Below are positions 20,934-27,532 of a stretch of 33,533 nucleotides of DNA, in pieces (the stretch's first letter is position 1; each line of letters begins with the position of its first letter). The position numbers and the translations under genes are program-made. Origin of the DNA: a virus; IMG/VR virus record IMGVR_UViG_3300042549_003835, positions 1-33,533 of that record, one strand, 5' to 3'. The notes beneath the pieces are model-generated. The model was given only the letters and a program-made list of their open reading frames with translations, was not told the origin of the DNA and made no database searches.

Positions 20934-21550
20934 TATCGTTTAATGGCCTCCCTTGCCATTTTCTCTATTTCTTCAAGTTCAGCCTTGTCTTTCTCAACCC
21001 TGTCTTCTTCATCAGTTGAAATAACATCAATTTCGCCAGACTCCTGTGAGGCAAATCCAATCGAATACCATATTGCTCTTGAAAATGGCATATTCCAAGC
21101 ATCCTCTTCTGAGAAGTTAAATTTTGTCATTAAAAGTGTGACAAGAGATAATGTTGGTGGAATCTTTTCCTTCTTCTTTTTCTGAGTGTTTTCGCTTCCG
21201 CTTGTAGATACCCATATTTTAGGAACAGACATTGATTCCTTCATGTATAAAACAAATTCTTGGAAAGCATTTGCTTGTGATACGATGCTTAGTGTTAAAA
21301 GATTAAACCTTAACTTTTGACTTAACGGTATGTTTGATGTTGCGTCATACCAGTTTGGAGTTGAGCAGACTCTGATTGCTATGATTAAATCAAATACGCT
21401 CGGAGTCTTGTTCTCTGGATTGTTAGAAGAGAATGGAGACTTTAATGCCTCAAGGGTAATCATGTGGCGACAGCAAAAAGCATCAAGGTAGACTCCTGCT
21501 ACCTTGTGCTTCTTTGGTGAGAGAAACGCTGTTAAATATCTAGCATCCAC
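20933..21550 (-). CDS. Putative tail assembly chaperone
   Basis: 205 residues from a GTG at 21550; the first ATG is at residue 30. Position between the tube candidate and the tape measure is that of the G/GT-type tail assembly chaperones. Content supports this: FDLIIAIRVCSTPNWYD, LSLVTLLMTKFNFSEEDAWN, then MPFSRAIWYSIGFASQ, followed by a highly acidic/basic helical tail (EEDRVEKDKAELEEIEKM). The segment FSEEDAWNMP followed by a hydrophobic helix is typical of such C-terminal parts. No slippery site or second frame was found, since the tape measure starts at its stop codon. Confidence 0.55.
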   Translation of the reverse strand: MDARYLTAFLSPKKHKVAGVYLDAFCCRHMITLEALKSPFSSNNPENKTPSVFDLIIAIRVCSTPNWYDATSNIPLSQKLRFNLLTLSIVSQANAFQEFVLYMKESMSVPKIWVSTSGSENTQKKKKEKIPPTLSLVTLLMTKFNFSEEDAWNMPFSRAIWYSIGFASQESGEIDVISTDEEDRVEKDKAELEEIEKMAREAIKR

Positions 21551-21571
21551 GGCTTAATCAGCCGCAGAGGC

Positions 21572-21979
21572 TTAGAGGTTTACAGCAAGACCAGAAACAT
21601 TCTCGTAAGCGGTGGCCTTGATGTCGAGTTTAACGAAATCCTTAGAGCCAGCCGAAAGAGAAATGTCAGTGATTACGCCAGTGTCGCCTTGGAGAGAAAG
21701 AAGGCTTCCGACCTTTGCAATTGTTGTTGCTGTTGCCTTGATTCTTCCAGAAACAGAAATCTCGACACGAACATCAGACATACGAAGTCCTTGAACAATG
21801 CCATCCTGTCCAATGATTTCATCGGAGGCGGCATACTTGACGCTTCTTGAATAAGAATCAACGAGAAGTCCAACAATAACAATGTCGTCAACGCCATACT
21901 TAAGGATTGTTCCGTGGGTGACAACGCTTGGAAGGATGCCCTCAAACTTTGGAGGGTTTAATGAAAAGTCTTCAGCCAT
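21572..21979 (-). CDS. Putative major tail tube protein
   Basis: 135 residues. Nearly all beta-strand and loop: HGTILKYGVDDIVIVGLLVD, SDVRVEISVSGRIKATATTI, LSLQGDTGVITDISLSAGSK, DFVKLDIKATAYENVSG. A leading KYG and the final strand pattern recall small tube or baseplate-tube folds. It lies between the tail completion genes and the chaperone/tape-measure pair, where the tube gene is found in lambda-like phages. It is shorter than gpV (246). The alternative is a tail-associated minor protein. The start has no Shine-Dalgarno site but an A-rich lead (AAACTAAA). Confidence 0.5.
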   Translation of the reverse strand: MAEDFSLNPPKFEGILPSVVTHGTILKYGVDDIVIVGLLVDSYSRSVKYAASDEIIGQDGIVQGLRMSDVRVEISVSGRIKATATTIAKVGSLLSLQGDTGVITDISLSAGSKDFVKLDIKATAYENVSGLAVNL

Positions 21980-21990
21980 TTTAGTTTATG

Positions 21991-22113
21991 TTATTTTTTG
22001 AATTGATTGGCAACGGCCTTGACGGCCTCAACTTTTGAGGACTTGGCATTCTTCACGCCAGCAATGAAGCCAGCGACTCCACCGATTACGAATGAAATAA
22101 GGGCAATAACCAT
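21991..22113 (-). CDS. 40-residue membrane microprotein
   Basis: 40 residues from the ATG at 22113. Residues 2-20 form one membrane helix with small-residue packing (VIALISFVIGGVAGFIAGVK), followed by a basic helical tail (KSSKVEAVKAVANQFKK). It lies inside the tail operon, just before the tube gene. A TTGACA box ends 15 bases upstream, divergent from the plus-strand small-RNA promoter. No family was recognised; a membrane-targeting accessory, for example in superinfection exclusion, is a guess. Confidence 0.55.
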   Translation of the reverse strand: MVIALISFVIGGVAGFIAGVKNAKSSKVEAVKAVANQFKK

Positions 22114-22148
22114 ATGCGAATGGCTTACTGTCAACTCGGTTTAATTGC

Positions 22149-22176
22149 TTGACAATTCTTAGAGGATAGCCATACT
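22149..22176 (+). promoter_or_regulatory. Plus-strand promoter of candidate small RNA
   Basis: TTGACA (22149-22154), 16 bases, CATACT (22171-22176): an exact match to the phage promoter pattern deduced from leftward genes. The -35 box is paired back-to-back with a leftward TTGACA at 22129-22134, forming an inverted repeat. Confidence 0.6.
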
Positions 22177-22182
22177 GTCTTT

Positions 22183-22294
22183 TATGACCAATAAAGAACA
22201 TTGACTGCCCGTAGTCCATCCCGACTGAGGGTTCTAAAGGCAAGGACGCTTGCCGAGAGGGGTTAATCGCAGGGATAGCGGTTAACCCTTCTTT
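22183..22294 (+). ncRNA. Candidate phage small RNA, about 110 nt
   Basis: Predicted start near 22183, seven bases after CATACT. The transcript begins at ATGACCAATAAAGAACATTG, which encodes only MTNKEH before a stop at 22202-22204. It contains a GACT/AGTC hairpin (22203-22216), a GGCAAG/CTTGCC hairpin with loop GACG (22239-22254) and ends at an 11-bp terminator hairpin. No plus-strand gene is present. Its 3' end touches the stop codon of the convergent tail completion gene. A regulatory RNA is inferred; the short leader peptide may be an accident of the leaderless pattern. Confidence 0.5.
22260..22294 (+). terminator. Terminator of candidate plus-strand small RNA
   Basis: Stem GGGTTAATCGC (22260-22270) pairs with GCGGTTAACCC (22278-22288), 11 bp with one G-U pair and a 7-base loop, followed by TTCTTT on the plus strand. 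On the minus strand no U-run follows, so it works only for rightward transcription. Confidence 0.6.
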
Positions 22295-22721
22295 ATGTCT
22301 CTGGATAAGGGCTGTAGTTGCAAACGCACTTATATGTGATTGATGTAGCAAGTTTACGCTCTGCGTATTCCTCGATTGTATTTGAGAAAAATGTATCGTA
22401 AAGGTGTAGATGTTGAATTACTGACTTTTTTCTTGAGTCACGCTCATTCATCTTTCGCAAGCACTTGTCAACAATGTCTTTATGCTCATTGACAGTCATA
22501 TCGTCAATGTTTGTTAAAACAAGTATATCAAAGGTTATCTCAAAGTTTGTCATAGCGTCTGGATGCTCAACCGCAAGAGTAGCATCACCGCCATTGATGA
22601 TTATGCATGGGAGGATTCTTTCCTCAAGCCGTGTTGACTCAAAGATGTTAACATTTGAGTTCTGGAAAACCTCATCTAGCCTTACTTTGAAATTATACTC
22701 TAATGCTCTTTTTACGCTCAT
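22293..22721 (-). CDS. Putative tail terminator/completion protein
   Basis: 142 residues from the ATG at 22721. Helical start (SVKRALEYNFKVRLDEVFQN), then strands (LEERILPCIIINGGDATLAV; NFEITFDILVLTNIDDMTVN), the helix EHKDIVDKCLRKMNERD, and a final strand region. This alpha-beta order with an ILPCIII strand and a central FEITFDILV strand is characteristic of gpU-like tail terminators. Its position before the tube gene agrees. A TTGACA box lies 13 bases before the ATG and overlaps the stop of the preceding gene. Confidence 0.55.
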   Translation of the reverse strand: MSVKRALEYNFKVRLDEVFQNSNVNIFESTRLEERILPCIIINGGDATLAVEHPDAMTNFEITFDILVLTNIDDMTVNEHKDIVDKCLRKMNERDSRKKSVIQHLHLYDTFFSNTIEEYAERKLATSITYKCVCNYSPYPET

Positions 22722-22736
22722 AAGTATGTAATACTG

Positions 22737-23624
22737 TCAAGCATTGTTCTTTGTTTCAAACCCAGTCGCCTTGACGGCATCATCCCATATTTGGGAAAAC
22801 CATAAATTCATTGTGTCATGCCTTTTCTTAACTGCCGCCCTTGGGGAAGGATTGTTCATCCAGTTCCCAATATTGGCATAGTCGTTTGTAATCGAAATTG
22901 ATGTTTCGCTTTCACTGTCTTTTACTTCAACGCTACCCCTTCCCTTGTTTTGCAACCAAACGACTCCCGTCACCTTCTTGGTTCGCTTGTCTGGTTTGTT
23001 GCCAAGAGCCTTGGCCGCAATCATCCATCCGCCAGCCATCAACCCCACCCTTGTCGCAACACTATTGTTGGTCATTAATGTCTGGATGCTCTGCGGCTTT
23101 CTAACATAAATTGGAGGTTTTTTACTGCCTTTTGGCTTTCTTCCCTTTTTCCACTTATATAGCATTTCAAGGTCAGCCCTGTCTTCAACCTGCTGTCTAC
23201 CAAGTCCATCTGGAGTTATGCCACCTCTACGCATGAATTCTTGTAAAACATCAGCCCACTTCTTTTGGGAAATAAGAGAGTTTATTGTTTTATTTGTGCT
23301 TTTGAATCCATAAGCCTCACATGATGCCCAATCTTGATTTAAAAGATATTGACCAAATGTTCTGCTCTTGATTGGTCTAAATGCAATACCAACTGTTTTT
23401 TGATGGTTTTTCATAACCTTATCAAAAGACCAAGCCATTGCCGCTCCCTTTGTTGAAAGGGGGAGTGAGGACTTAATCAAGTCATGGCACATACCAGTGG
23501 CGTGTTCAGTGAGGAATACCTTTGCAAGTTCTCTATACTTGTCCTTTAATGCCCGTGTAGCGGGCATATAAGACTCCTCTATCTGGACAACGCCAGTCCC
23601 ACGCTTATTTACCGTTGTTGTCAT
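22737..23624 (-). CDS. Putative neck/minor tail protein, 295 aa
   Basis: 295 residues, occupying the position of lambda gpZ or of HK97 gp10-like neck proteins. Helical N-terminus (MPATRALKDKYRELAKVFLT; HDLIKSSLPLSTKGAAMAWS), aromatic middle, basic linker (WKKGRKPKGSKKPPIYVRKP) and a C-terminal part with NWMNNPSPRAAVKKRHDTMN. No domain was firmly recognised. The basic linker could touch DNA in the neck. It starts at a TAATG junction with the head-tail joining gene and its stop lies in a TTGACA box. Confidence 0.5.
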   Translation of the reverse strand: MTTTVNKRGTGVVQIEESYMPATRALKDKYRELAKVFLTEHATGMCHDLIKSSLPLSTKGAAMAWSFDKVMKNHQKTVGIAFRPIKSRTFGQYLLNQDWASCEAYGFKSTNKTINSLISQKKWADVLQEFMRRGGITPDGLGRQQVEDRADLEMLYKWKKGRKPKGSKKPPIYVRKPQSIQTLMTNNSVATRVGLMAGGWMIAAKALGNKPDKRTKKVTGVVWLQNKGRGSVEVKDSESETSISITNDYANIGNWMNNPSPRAAVKKRHDTMNLWFSQIWDDAVKATGFETKNNA

Positions 23625-23944
23625 TACTGATTGGACGCTATCACGAACACATCAATCCAAGGGCTTGGCGGCCTTCTAGTGACCTGTCTGATGGTATACT
23701 GGTCGTTGTATATGTTCATCGACTCCCCGTGCTTTGGAGGGGCAAGGAAGTAGACAGACCCCTCTTTGGCTAATAGTCTAACCCTGTATCCAGACTTATA
23801 CACAAAGCCACCATCCCCCAGCGTTTCCTCGATTGGGTTTGTGTCTATGAGTGCGATTACGCTTTGGTTGCGAAATTTGATTTCACGACCAAACTCAGTT
23901 AAAAATTCATTGCCGTCTGCGGCTATCTCGTCCCAAAGTGACAT
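23624..23944 (-). CDS. Putative head-tail joining protein (gpFII-like)
   Basis: 106 residues from the ATG at 23944. The frame can be read from a GTG at 23968, but those eight codons are the arm of a terminator, so 23944 is preferred. Sequence is beta-rich (REIKFRNQSVIALIDTNPIE; GGFVYKSGYRVRLLAKEGSV; DQYTIRQVTRRPPSPWIDVF), like the compact beta fold of gpFII-type stoppers with final strands IRQVTRRPP and VFVIAS. Its place between capsid and tail terminator genes fits. The start follows the terminator U-run directly, so expression needs read-through. Confidence 0.55.
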   Translation of the reverse strand: MSLWDEIAADGNEFLTEFGREIKFRNQSVIALIDTNPIEETLGDGGFVYKSGYRVRLLAKEGSVYFLAPPKHGESMNIYNDQYTIRQVTRRPPSPWIDVFVIASNQ

Positions 23945-23970
23945 AAAAAAGGGTGGCGTTTCCGCCACCC
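23945..23970 (-). terminator. Terminator abutting the head-tail joining gene
   Basis: Stem GGGTGGCG/CGCCACCC (8 bp), loop of four, then TTTTTT leftward, followed at once by the ATG at 23944. It can cut expression of the tail genes relative to the upstream structural genes. Confidence 0.75.
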
Positions 23971-23985
23971 ATTGTTACCTGTCAA

Positions 23986-24189
23986 TTAAGCAGGAGGTGG
24001 GGTATAAGACAGGCCAAGTGCCTCAATTTCAGCCATTAGTTCAGCCTTTGTGGGCTTCGTAACGACAGAGAGGGCGGTCTTAGCCTTGCCCCCGTTCTTG
24101 AGTTCGCTCATGCCATATACCTTCTTCTGGGATGGGTTATAAAACATAGTCCATCCAGCAGGTATGGTGATATCAATTAGTGTATTCAT
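23986..24189 (-). CDS. Small virion-region protein, 67 aa
   Basis: 67 residues from the ATG at 24189, three bases after the fibre gene. Two parts: a beta-like unit MNTLIDITIPAGWTMFYNPS QKKVYGMSEL and a helix KPTKAELMAEIEALGLSY ending in PPPA. The C-terminal KPTKAELMAEIEALG pattern resembles the SAP/HeH-like helix-extended-loop-helix seen at the end of many small phage head proteins (TKAELIAxLxxxG), although the PPPA end truncates it. Followed by a terminator, so it is the last gene of the capsid-side unit. Confidence 0.55.
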   Translation of the reverse strand: MNTLIDITIPAGWTMFYNPSQKKVYGMSELKNGGKAKTALSVVTKPTKAELMAEIEALGLSYTPPPA

Positions 24190-24192
24190 GGG

Positions 24193-24855
24193 TTAAGAAA
24201 AAGTGTAGTATCCTCCGTTGCCATCGGAGTAGTAATAAGTGTAAATATCAGTCATGCTTCCATCGTCATAGTAAGACTGTGAGCCAAAGTAAGTTCCGTA
24301 TGAGGCATATGATGTTGATGAATCGGTGTAGTATCCTCCCATTCCGTCATGGTATTCTGTGTATGAGTAAGTTCCGTTTTCATACTGAGTTCCGTTTATG
24401 TCTATGTAGTTTGGATAACTATCGCCATTACCCGTTGGTTCTCCGTATGAAGGATATCCGCCACCTCCTCCAGTATATTCGCCTTGATAATAACTGCCCT
24501 CTCCATTTGAGTAATAATTATAGTCGTTGCAATTTCCGAGATACTGACCATACTCATAATAACTATTTCCGCTTTCCGAGTAAGTTCCTCCCATGCCATC
24601 TGCATAAATACTGTAGTCGCTACTTCCGACCTGCCAATCGCTACATCCAGCATTAGCATATATTGGAGAACTATTCCCTTCAATGTATGTTCCATATGCT
24701 GGATATTCGCCACCCCCACCCGTGTATTCGCCTTGATATGAGCCACCTTGGCCGTCCGCATAGTAGTTGTAATCATTGCAGTTGCCAATTGAAGTTCCGT
24801 AAGAATAGTAATTATTGCCGCCGCTTGTGTATGTTCCACCCATGCCGTCAGCGTA
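24193..24855 (-). repeat. Three tandem 250-bp coding repeats
   Basis: Direct repeats inside the 794-residue fibre gene: units begin at residues 575, 658 and 742 (about 24855, 24606 and 24354), each opening with xYxDGMGGxY; the first two continue with NYYxYG and GNCNDYNYY. Period is 83-84 codons; the last copy is truncated by the stop codon. A more diverged copy precedes them (residues 445-560). Such repeats can expand or contract by recombination. Confidence 0.8.
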
Positions 24856-26577
24856 TGTAGTAGAACTGTAAGTTCCAGTAGTGAAACTTCCGCAACCAAC
24901 ATCAACAGTATAGTTTCCGCCATCACTGCTTAACTCAGTGCCATAAGGCGGGAATGCGTTGACTTCTTCCGTATAATAACTTCCAGAGCCGTTTGTATAA
25001 TATCTATAAGTAGAGTCCTCTGTCAATAGAGTTCCGCTCGGAATATATGAACTTGAAATCTCAACTCCACTGCTTCCGCAGTTTCCATCAGCGATAGTGT
25101 CTTCGTATTGATACCCGACAGTATATGTTCCTGCGTTAATTATGATGGTTAAATCGGTAGTAACTCTTCCGATTGAAGTTCCAGCGGCTGGGCAGTTGTT
25201 TGTCTTTGGTTCAGAGTAATAACTGCCAGCACCATCAGAGTAGTAATAATTGTCAAGTCCATCGTGAACCTGTTGTCCGTTAGGAACATAAACCATGCCC
25301 GTGCATTCACCCCAGATAACATATCCATATCCATCATCCATTCCACGCTTCGTGTTCGTTCCAAGAGTAACGCTGACACCCTCAATCTGAACTACAATTG
25401 GTTCTGCACAATTCTCGTAAACGCTAAACGGATAAACAATAGTTGGGTCACACTCATCTGTTGCTCCACCATTAACAGGGTTTATAAGCGGTCTCCTCAC
25501 TGAGCATGGAGGGGGAGGAGGTTGGTCTGGCGTTTCTGCCTCAAACTTCCAGACAACCGTCCCTTCCTGCACATTGTCAATTCTGCCAACCCAAGCACCA
25601 GAATGAATTCTTTCATCTCCATCGACTTTATATGTAACTAAGTATCTACCATTTGGAATTGGTTGCCCAATTTGGTCTGTTATTGAAAGGTCGTTATCAA
25701 ACTTATATGGAGCATCCCCAACAATATAATTAACCCAAGTTGTTTGATACCTTCCATCTTTATCTTCTCTTCGCTTCACGCCAGTCTCTTTCACTTCTGT
25801 CGTTCCACCATTGCCATCCGCAACTATATATGTTGTTGGGGATTTTGTAATATATCTTGGATTATAATAAGGGCCGTATGCAGTTCCTCCGAAATCAAGC
25901 GAATATATTGTCTTTGTTTCTATTTTAAATTCACTGATAATGTCTTGGAAGTCTATCCTGTATCCATTGGGGTAGAAACATGGGCTGTTTCCTTCTCCAG
26001 TCGTTTGATGCTCAATTCTTCCGCTAGAATATCTTTTTACGGTTTTATTTATATAAGACCCGTTAAAGACAGTTCCATCTCTGTCGTATCCCAAAACAAA
26101 TCCACATTCTTCCGTTGTAGATAAGAGAGTGTCATTAGCATCTGCAAAAGGGCTAGACCCGTTGGCTAACTGATTGACATTGAATGCCATCCCCTTGCTT
26201 GCTCCATCATTTAATCCAGTGCTTGAAATTGGGGGGGCTGGCGGTGGCAATGTAACATTAGTTGTCCAAGCGGAAGGATGGGTAACTGGGCCGTATCCGC
26301 CAGCCCCGATGAAGTTAATTAACTTGTAAACTGTTCCGTTGAGTTTAACTAATGCTCCAGTGCCATATGTTGCCCCGTTGTTATATTCTGGGATAGAGTC
26401 TGAGAGATTACCAAAGTCTAAACTAGCCTTGGGTGCGGCATAAAGGTAAGCCACGCCATCCGTGGTTATCGTCTTGTAGAAGTCCTTGGCCTCGGACATT
26501 GTATTGAACTGCTTCACATAGCCGCCACCATCGGAATTGACGACTATAATAACTGGATGATTTGGTCTATATGCCAT
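24193..26577 (-). CDS. Tyr/Gly-rich repeat fibre in the head gene region
   Basis: 794 residues. Residues 1-55 are a small domain shared with the next genes upstream (VIIVVNSDGGG ... AYLYAAP). Residues 64-104 are a Trp-ended module (EYNNGATYGTGALVKLNG ... GYGPVTHPSAW) also present in the 979-residue tail fibre. Residues 120-440 are a beta-rich region with Cys residues near 358-433. From about 445 to the end it is a Tyr/Gly/Asp repeat with at least eight YxDGxGxxY units and three copies of an 83-84-residue unit. It lies between capsid and neck genes, not with the tail fibres, so a head fibre or capsid-decorating adhesin is inferred. Joined to the upstream gene by TGATG. Confidence 0.65.
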   Translation of the reverse strand: MAYRPNHPVIIVVNSDGGGYVKQFNTMSEAKDFYKTITTDGVAYLYAAPKASLDFGNLSDSIPEYNNGATYGTGALVKLNGTVYKLINFIGAGGYGPVTHPSAWTTNVTLPPPAPPISSTGLNDGASKGMAFNVNQLANGSSPFADANDTLLSTTEECGFVLGYDRDGTVFNGSYINKTVKRYSSGRIEHQTTGEGNSPCFYPNGYRIDFQDIISEFKIETKTIYSLDFGGTAYGPYYNPRYITKSPTTYIVADGNGGTTEVKETGVKRREDKDGRYQTTWVNYIVGDAPYKFDNDLSITDQIGQPIPNGRYLVTYKVDGDERIHSGAWVGRIDNVQEGTVVWKFEAETPDQPPPPPCSVRRPLINPVNGGATDECDPTIVYPFSVYENCAEPIVVQIEGVSVTLGTNTKRGMDDGYGYVIWGECTGMVYVPNGQQVHDGLDNYYYSDGAGSYYSEPKTNNCPAAGTSIGRVTTDLTIIINAGTYTVGYQYEDTIADGNCGSSGVEISSSYIPSGTLLTEDSTYRYYTNGSGSYYTEEVNAFPPYGTELSSDGGNYTVDVGCGSFTTGTYSSTTYADGMGGTYTSGGNNYYSYGTSIGNCNDYNYYADGQGGSYQGEYTGGGGEYPAYGTYIEGNSSPIYANAGCSDWQVGSSDYSIYADGMGGTYSESGNSYYEYGQYLGNCNDYNYYSNGEGSYYQGEYTGGGGGYPSYGEPTGNGDSYPNYIDINGTQYENGTYSYTEYHDGMGGYYTDSSTSYASYGTYFGSQSYYDDGSMTDIYTYYYSDGNGGYYTFS

Positions 26578-26777
26578 CAGAGTGTTAATTCAATTGGGTT
26601 CGGGTTGCCAATAGCAGACTTTCTCTTTGATGGCGTAAAATAATAATAAGCATCTAGCCCGTCTGAAATCGCCTGTTTGTAAGCAATCTGACATTCGGTA
26701 GAGTTTTCATACTGCTTCACCTTGATTGTATTGTCAAGATTAACTATAATCAATGTTGAGTATTTTTTGATATACAT
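26577..26777 (-). CDS. Stand-alone copy of the fibre N-terminal domain
   Basis: 66 residues from the ATG at 26777. Core STLIIVNLDNTIKVKQYENS then CQIAYKQAISDGLDAYYYFT matches in order the N-terminus of the adjoining fibre (VIIVVNSDGG, KQF, FYKTITTDGVAYLYAAP). It shares a single base with the fibre start (TGATG), as if a gene fusion had been split or a domain duplicated. Family unknown. Inferred role: a competing or partner subunit for the same virion attachment site. A terminator lies directly upstream of its start. Confidence 0.6.
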   Translation of the reverse strand: MYIKKYSTLIIVNLDNTIKVKQYENSTECQIAYKQAISDGLDAYYYFTPSKRKSAIGNPNPIELTL

Positions 26778-26785
26778 ATACCAAT

Positions 26786-26813
26786 AAAAAGGGGTGGCTT
26801 GATGCCACCCCTT
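26786..26813 (-). terminator. Strong terminator between paralogous small genes
   Basis: 10-bp perfect stem (AAGGGGTGGC/GCCACCCCTT), 5-base loop, then leftward TTTTTATT. It separates the 115-residue gene from the fibre unit and should reduce fibre expression relative to the genes upstream. Confidence 0.8.
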
Positions 26814-26834
26814 GATATCTGTCCACCGATATTG

Positions 26835-27182
26835 TTATTCTAAGTCGATAGCCACATCCGAAGATGTTGCTTTCGGGTTGAATGACTTTCCAGAGAACTT
26901 TTCCTTTGTCTTAACAACCCATCCGCTTTGTTTGGCTTCCTGCTTAACTTCCTGTGCTTCGGCTGGCTTATTATAGACCATCTTAGCCAACTCCTTTGTT
27001 TCAGCCGCCGACTTGCACCGCTTGTCGGCTACTGGGTGCTGATAGAAGTATGCTTCCTTGCCTTCTTCACGGGCTTTAACGAAATCATTGATTCCGACTT
27101 GGCTATCCTTCTTGTCATACGCTTTTGAGGTAAGGTTTCCCTTCGCATCAACTGTAACAAGGAACGAGAATGTTTTAGACAT
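26835..27182 (-). CDS. Paralogous small domain protein with Lys-rich tail
   Basis: 115 residues. Residues 4-55 follow the shared pattern: FSFLVTVDAKGN strand, SKAYDKKDSQVG, helix INDFVKAREEG, then KEAYFYQHP, ending as in the fibre domain with AY-aromatic-x-x-P. The rest is helical and Lys/Glu-rich (KSAAETKELAKMVYNKPAEA). A TTGACA box ends 28 bases before the ATG, with only a weak CACCAT -10 candidate. It lies close to the capsid gene, so a virion decoration or assembly role is inferred. Confidence 0.6.
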   Translation of the reverse strand: MSKTFSFLVTVDAKGNLTSKAYDKKDSQVGINDFVKAREEGKEAYFYQHPVADKRCKSAAETKELAKMVYNKPAEAQEVKQEAKQSGWVVKTKEKFSGKSFNPKATSSDVAIDLE

Positions 27183-27224
27183 ATTGGTATGGTGAGTGGT
27201 TTGTGGCTGGTGTCAAGGACTAAA

Positions 27225-27455
27225 TTAGTCCCACTGGTCGAGATTTGTCGGAATAGAAACCGTATCATCTCGATGGAACTTTGTTGGCTGGGGCTGTTCA
27301 AAAAGTAGAACCCGAGTGTTGGCATTGCCAACTTCGACCTTGAAAGCCTGTCTAGCATCCTTTACATTTGAGAAAATGTAAGAATCACGAGAAACAGTGT
27401 CTAGAACGGGGTCGAATCTTTCAACAATAATTAACGAATAGTCTGGATGAGCCAT
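27225..27455 (-). CDS. Paralogous small domain protein, first after capsid gene
   Basis: 76 residues from the ATG at 27455. The shared pattern is visible but more diverged: SLIIVERFDP strand, RDSYIF, helix DARQAFKVEV, then VLLFEQP, with the aromatic-x-x-P ending. It directly follows the major capsid gene and its terminator. A TTGACA box lies 14 bases before the ATG. By position it matches the FI-like site between capsid and neck genes, but the sequence is not FI-like. A capsid-associated role is inferred. Confidence 0.55.
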   Translation of the reverse strand: MAHPDYSLIIVERFDPVLDTVSRDSYIFSNVKDARQAFKVEVGNANTRVLLFEQPQPTKFHRDDTVSIPTNLDQWD

Positions 27456-27485
27456 TTGTTCTGGACTATTGTCAACTATACAAAC

Positions 27486-27510
27486 AAAAGACCCCCATTT
27501 CTGGGGGTCT
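27486..27510 (-). terminator. Terminator after major capsid gene
   Basis: 8-bp stem AGACCCCC/GGGGGTCT with a 6-base loop, followed leftward by TTTGTTTG (four T counting the last stem base). It lies 23 bases after the capsid stop and just before a TTGACA box, the usual end of a highly expressed capsid transcript. Confidence 0.75.
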
Positions 27511-27532
27511 CGTTAGTTATCTAACCTTTAGA

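Noticed and set aside
20933-21550. Programmed frameshift like lambda G/GT.
   Set aside because: No slippery heptamer and no overlapping second frame; the tape measure begins at the stop codon.
22200-22262. tRNA-like stretch (GGTTCTAAA near 22229-22237).
   Set aside because: No acceptor stem, anticodon arm or cloverleaf could be built around it.
22028-22351. 107-residue minus frame over the candidate small RNA.
   Set aside because: It overlaps both the tail completion gene and the 40-residue gene out of frame, has irregular composition and is cut by the RNA hairpins; a non-coding RNA explains the region better.
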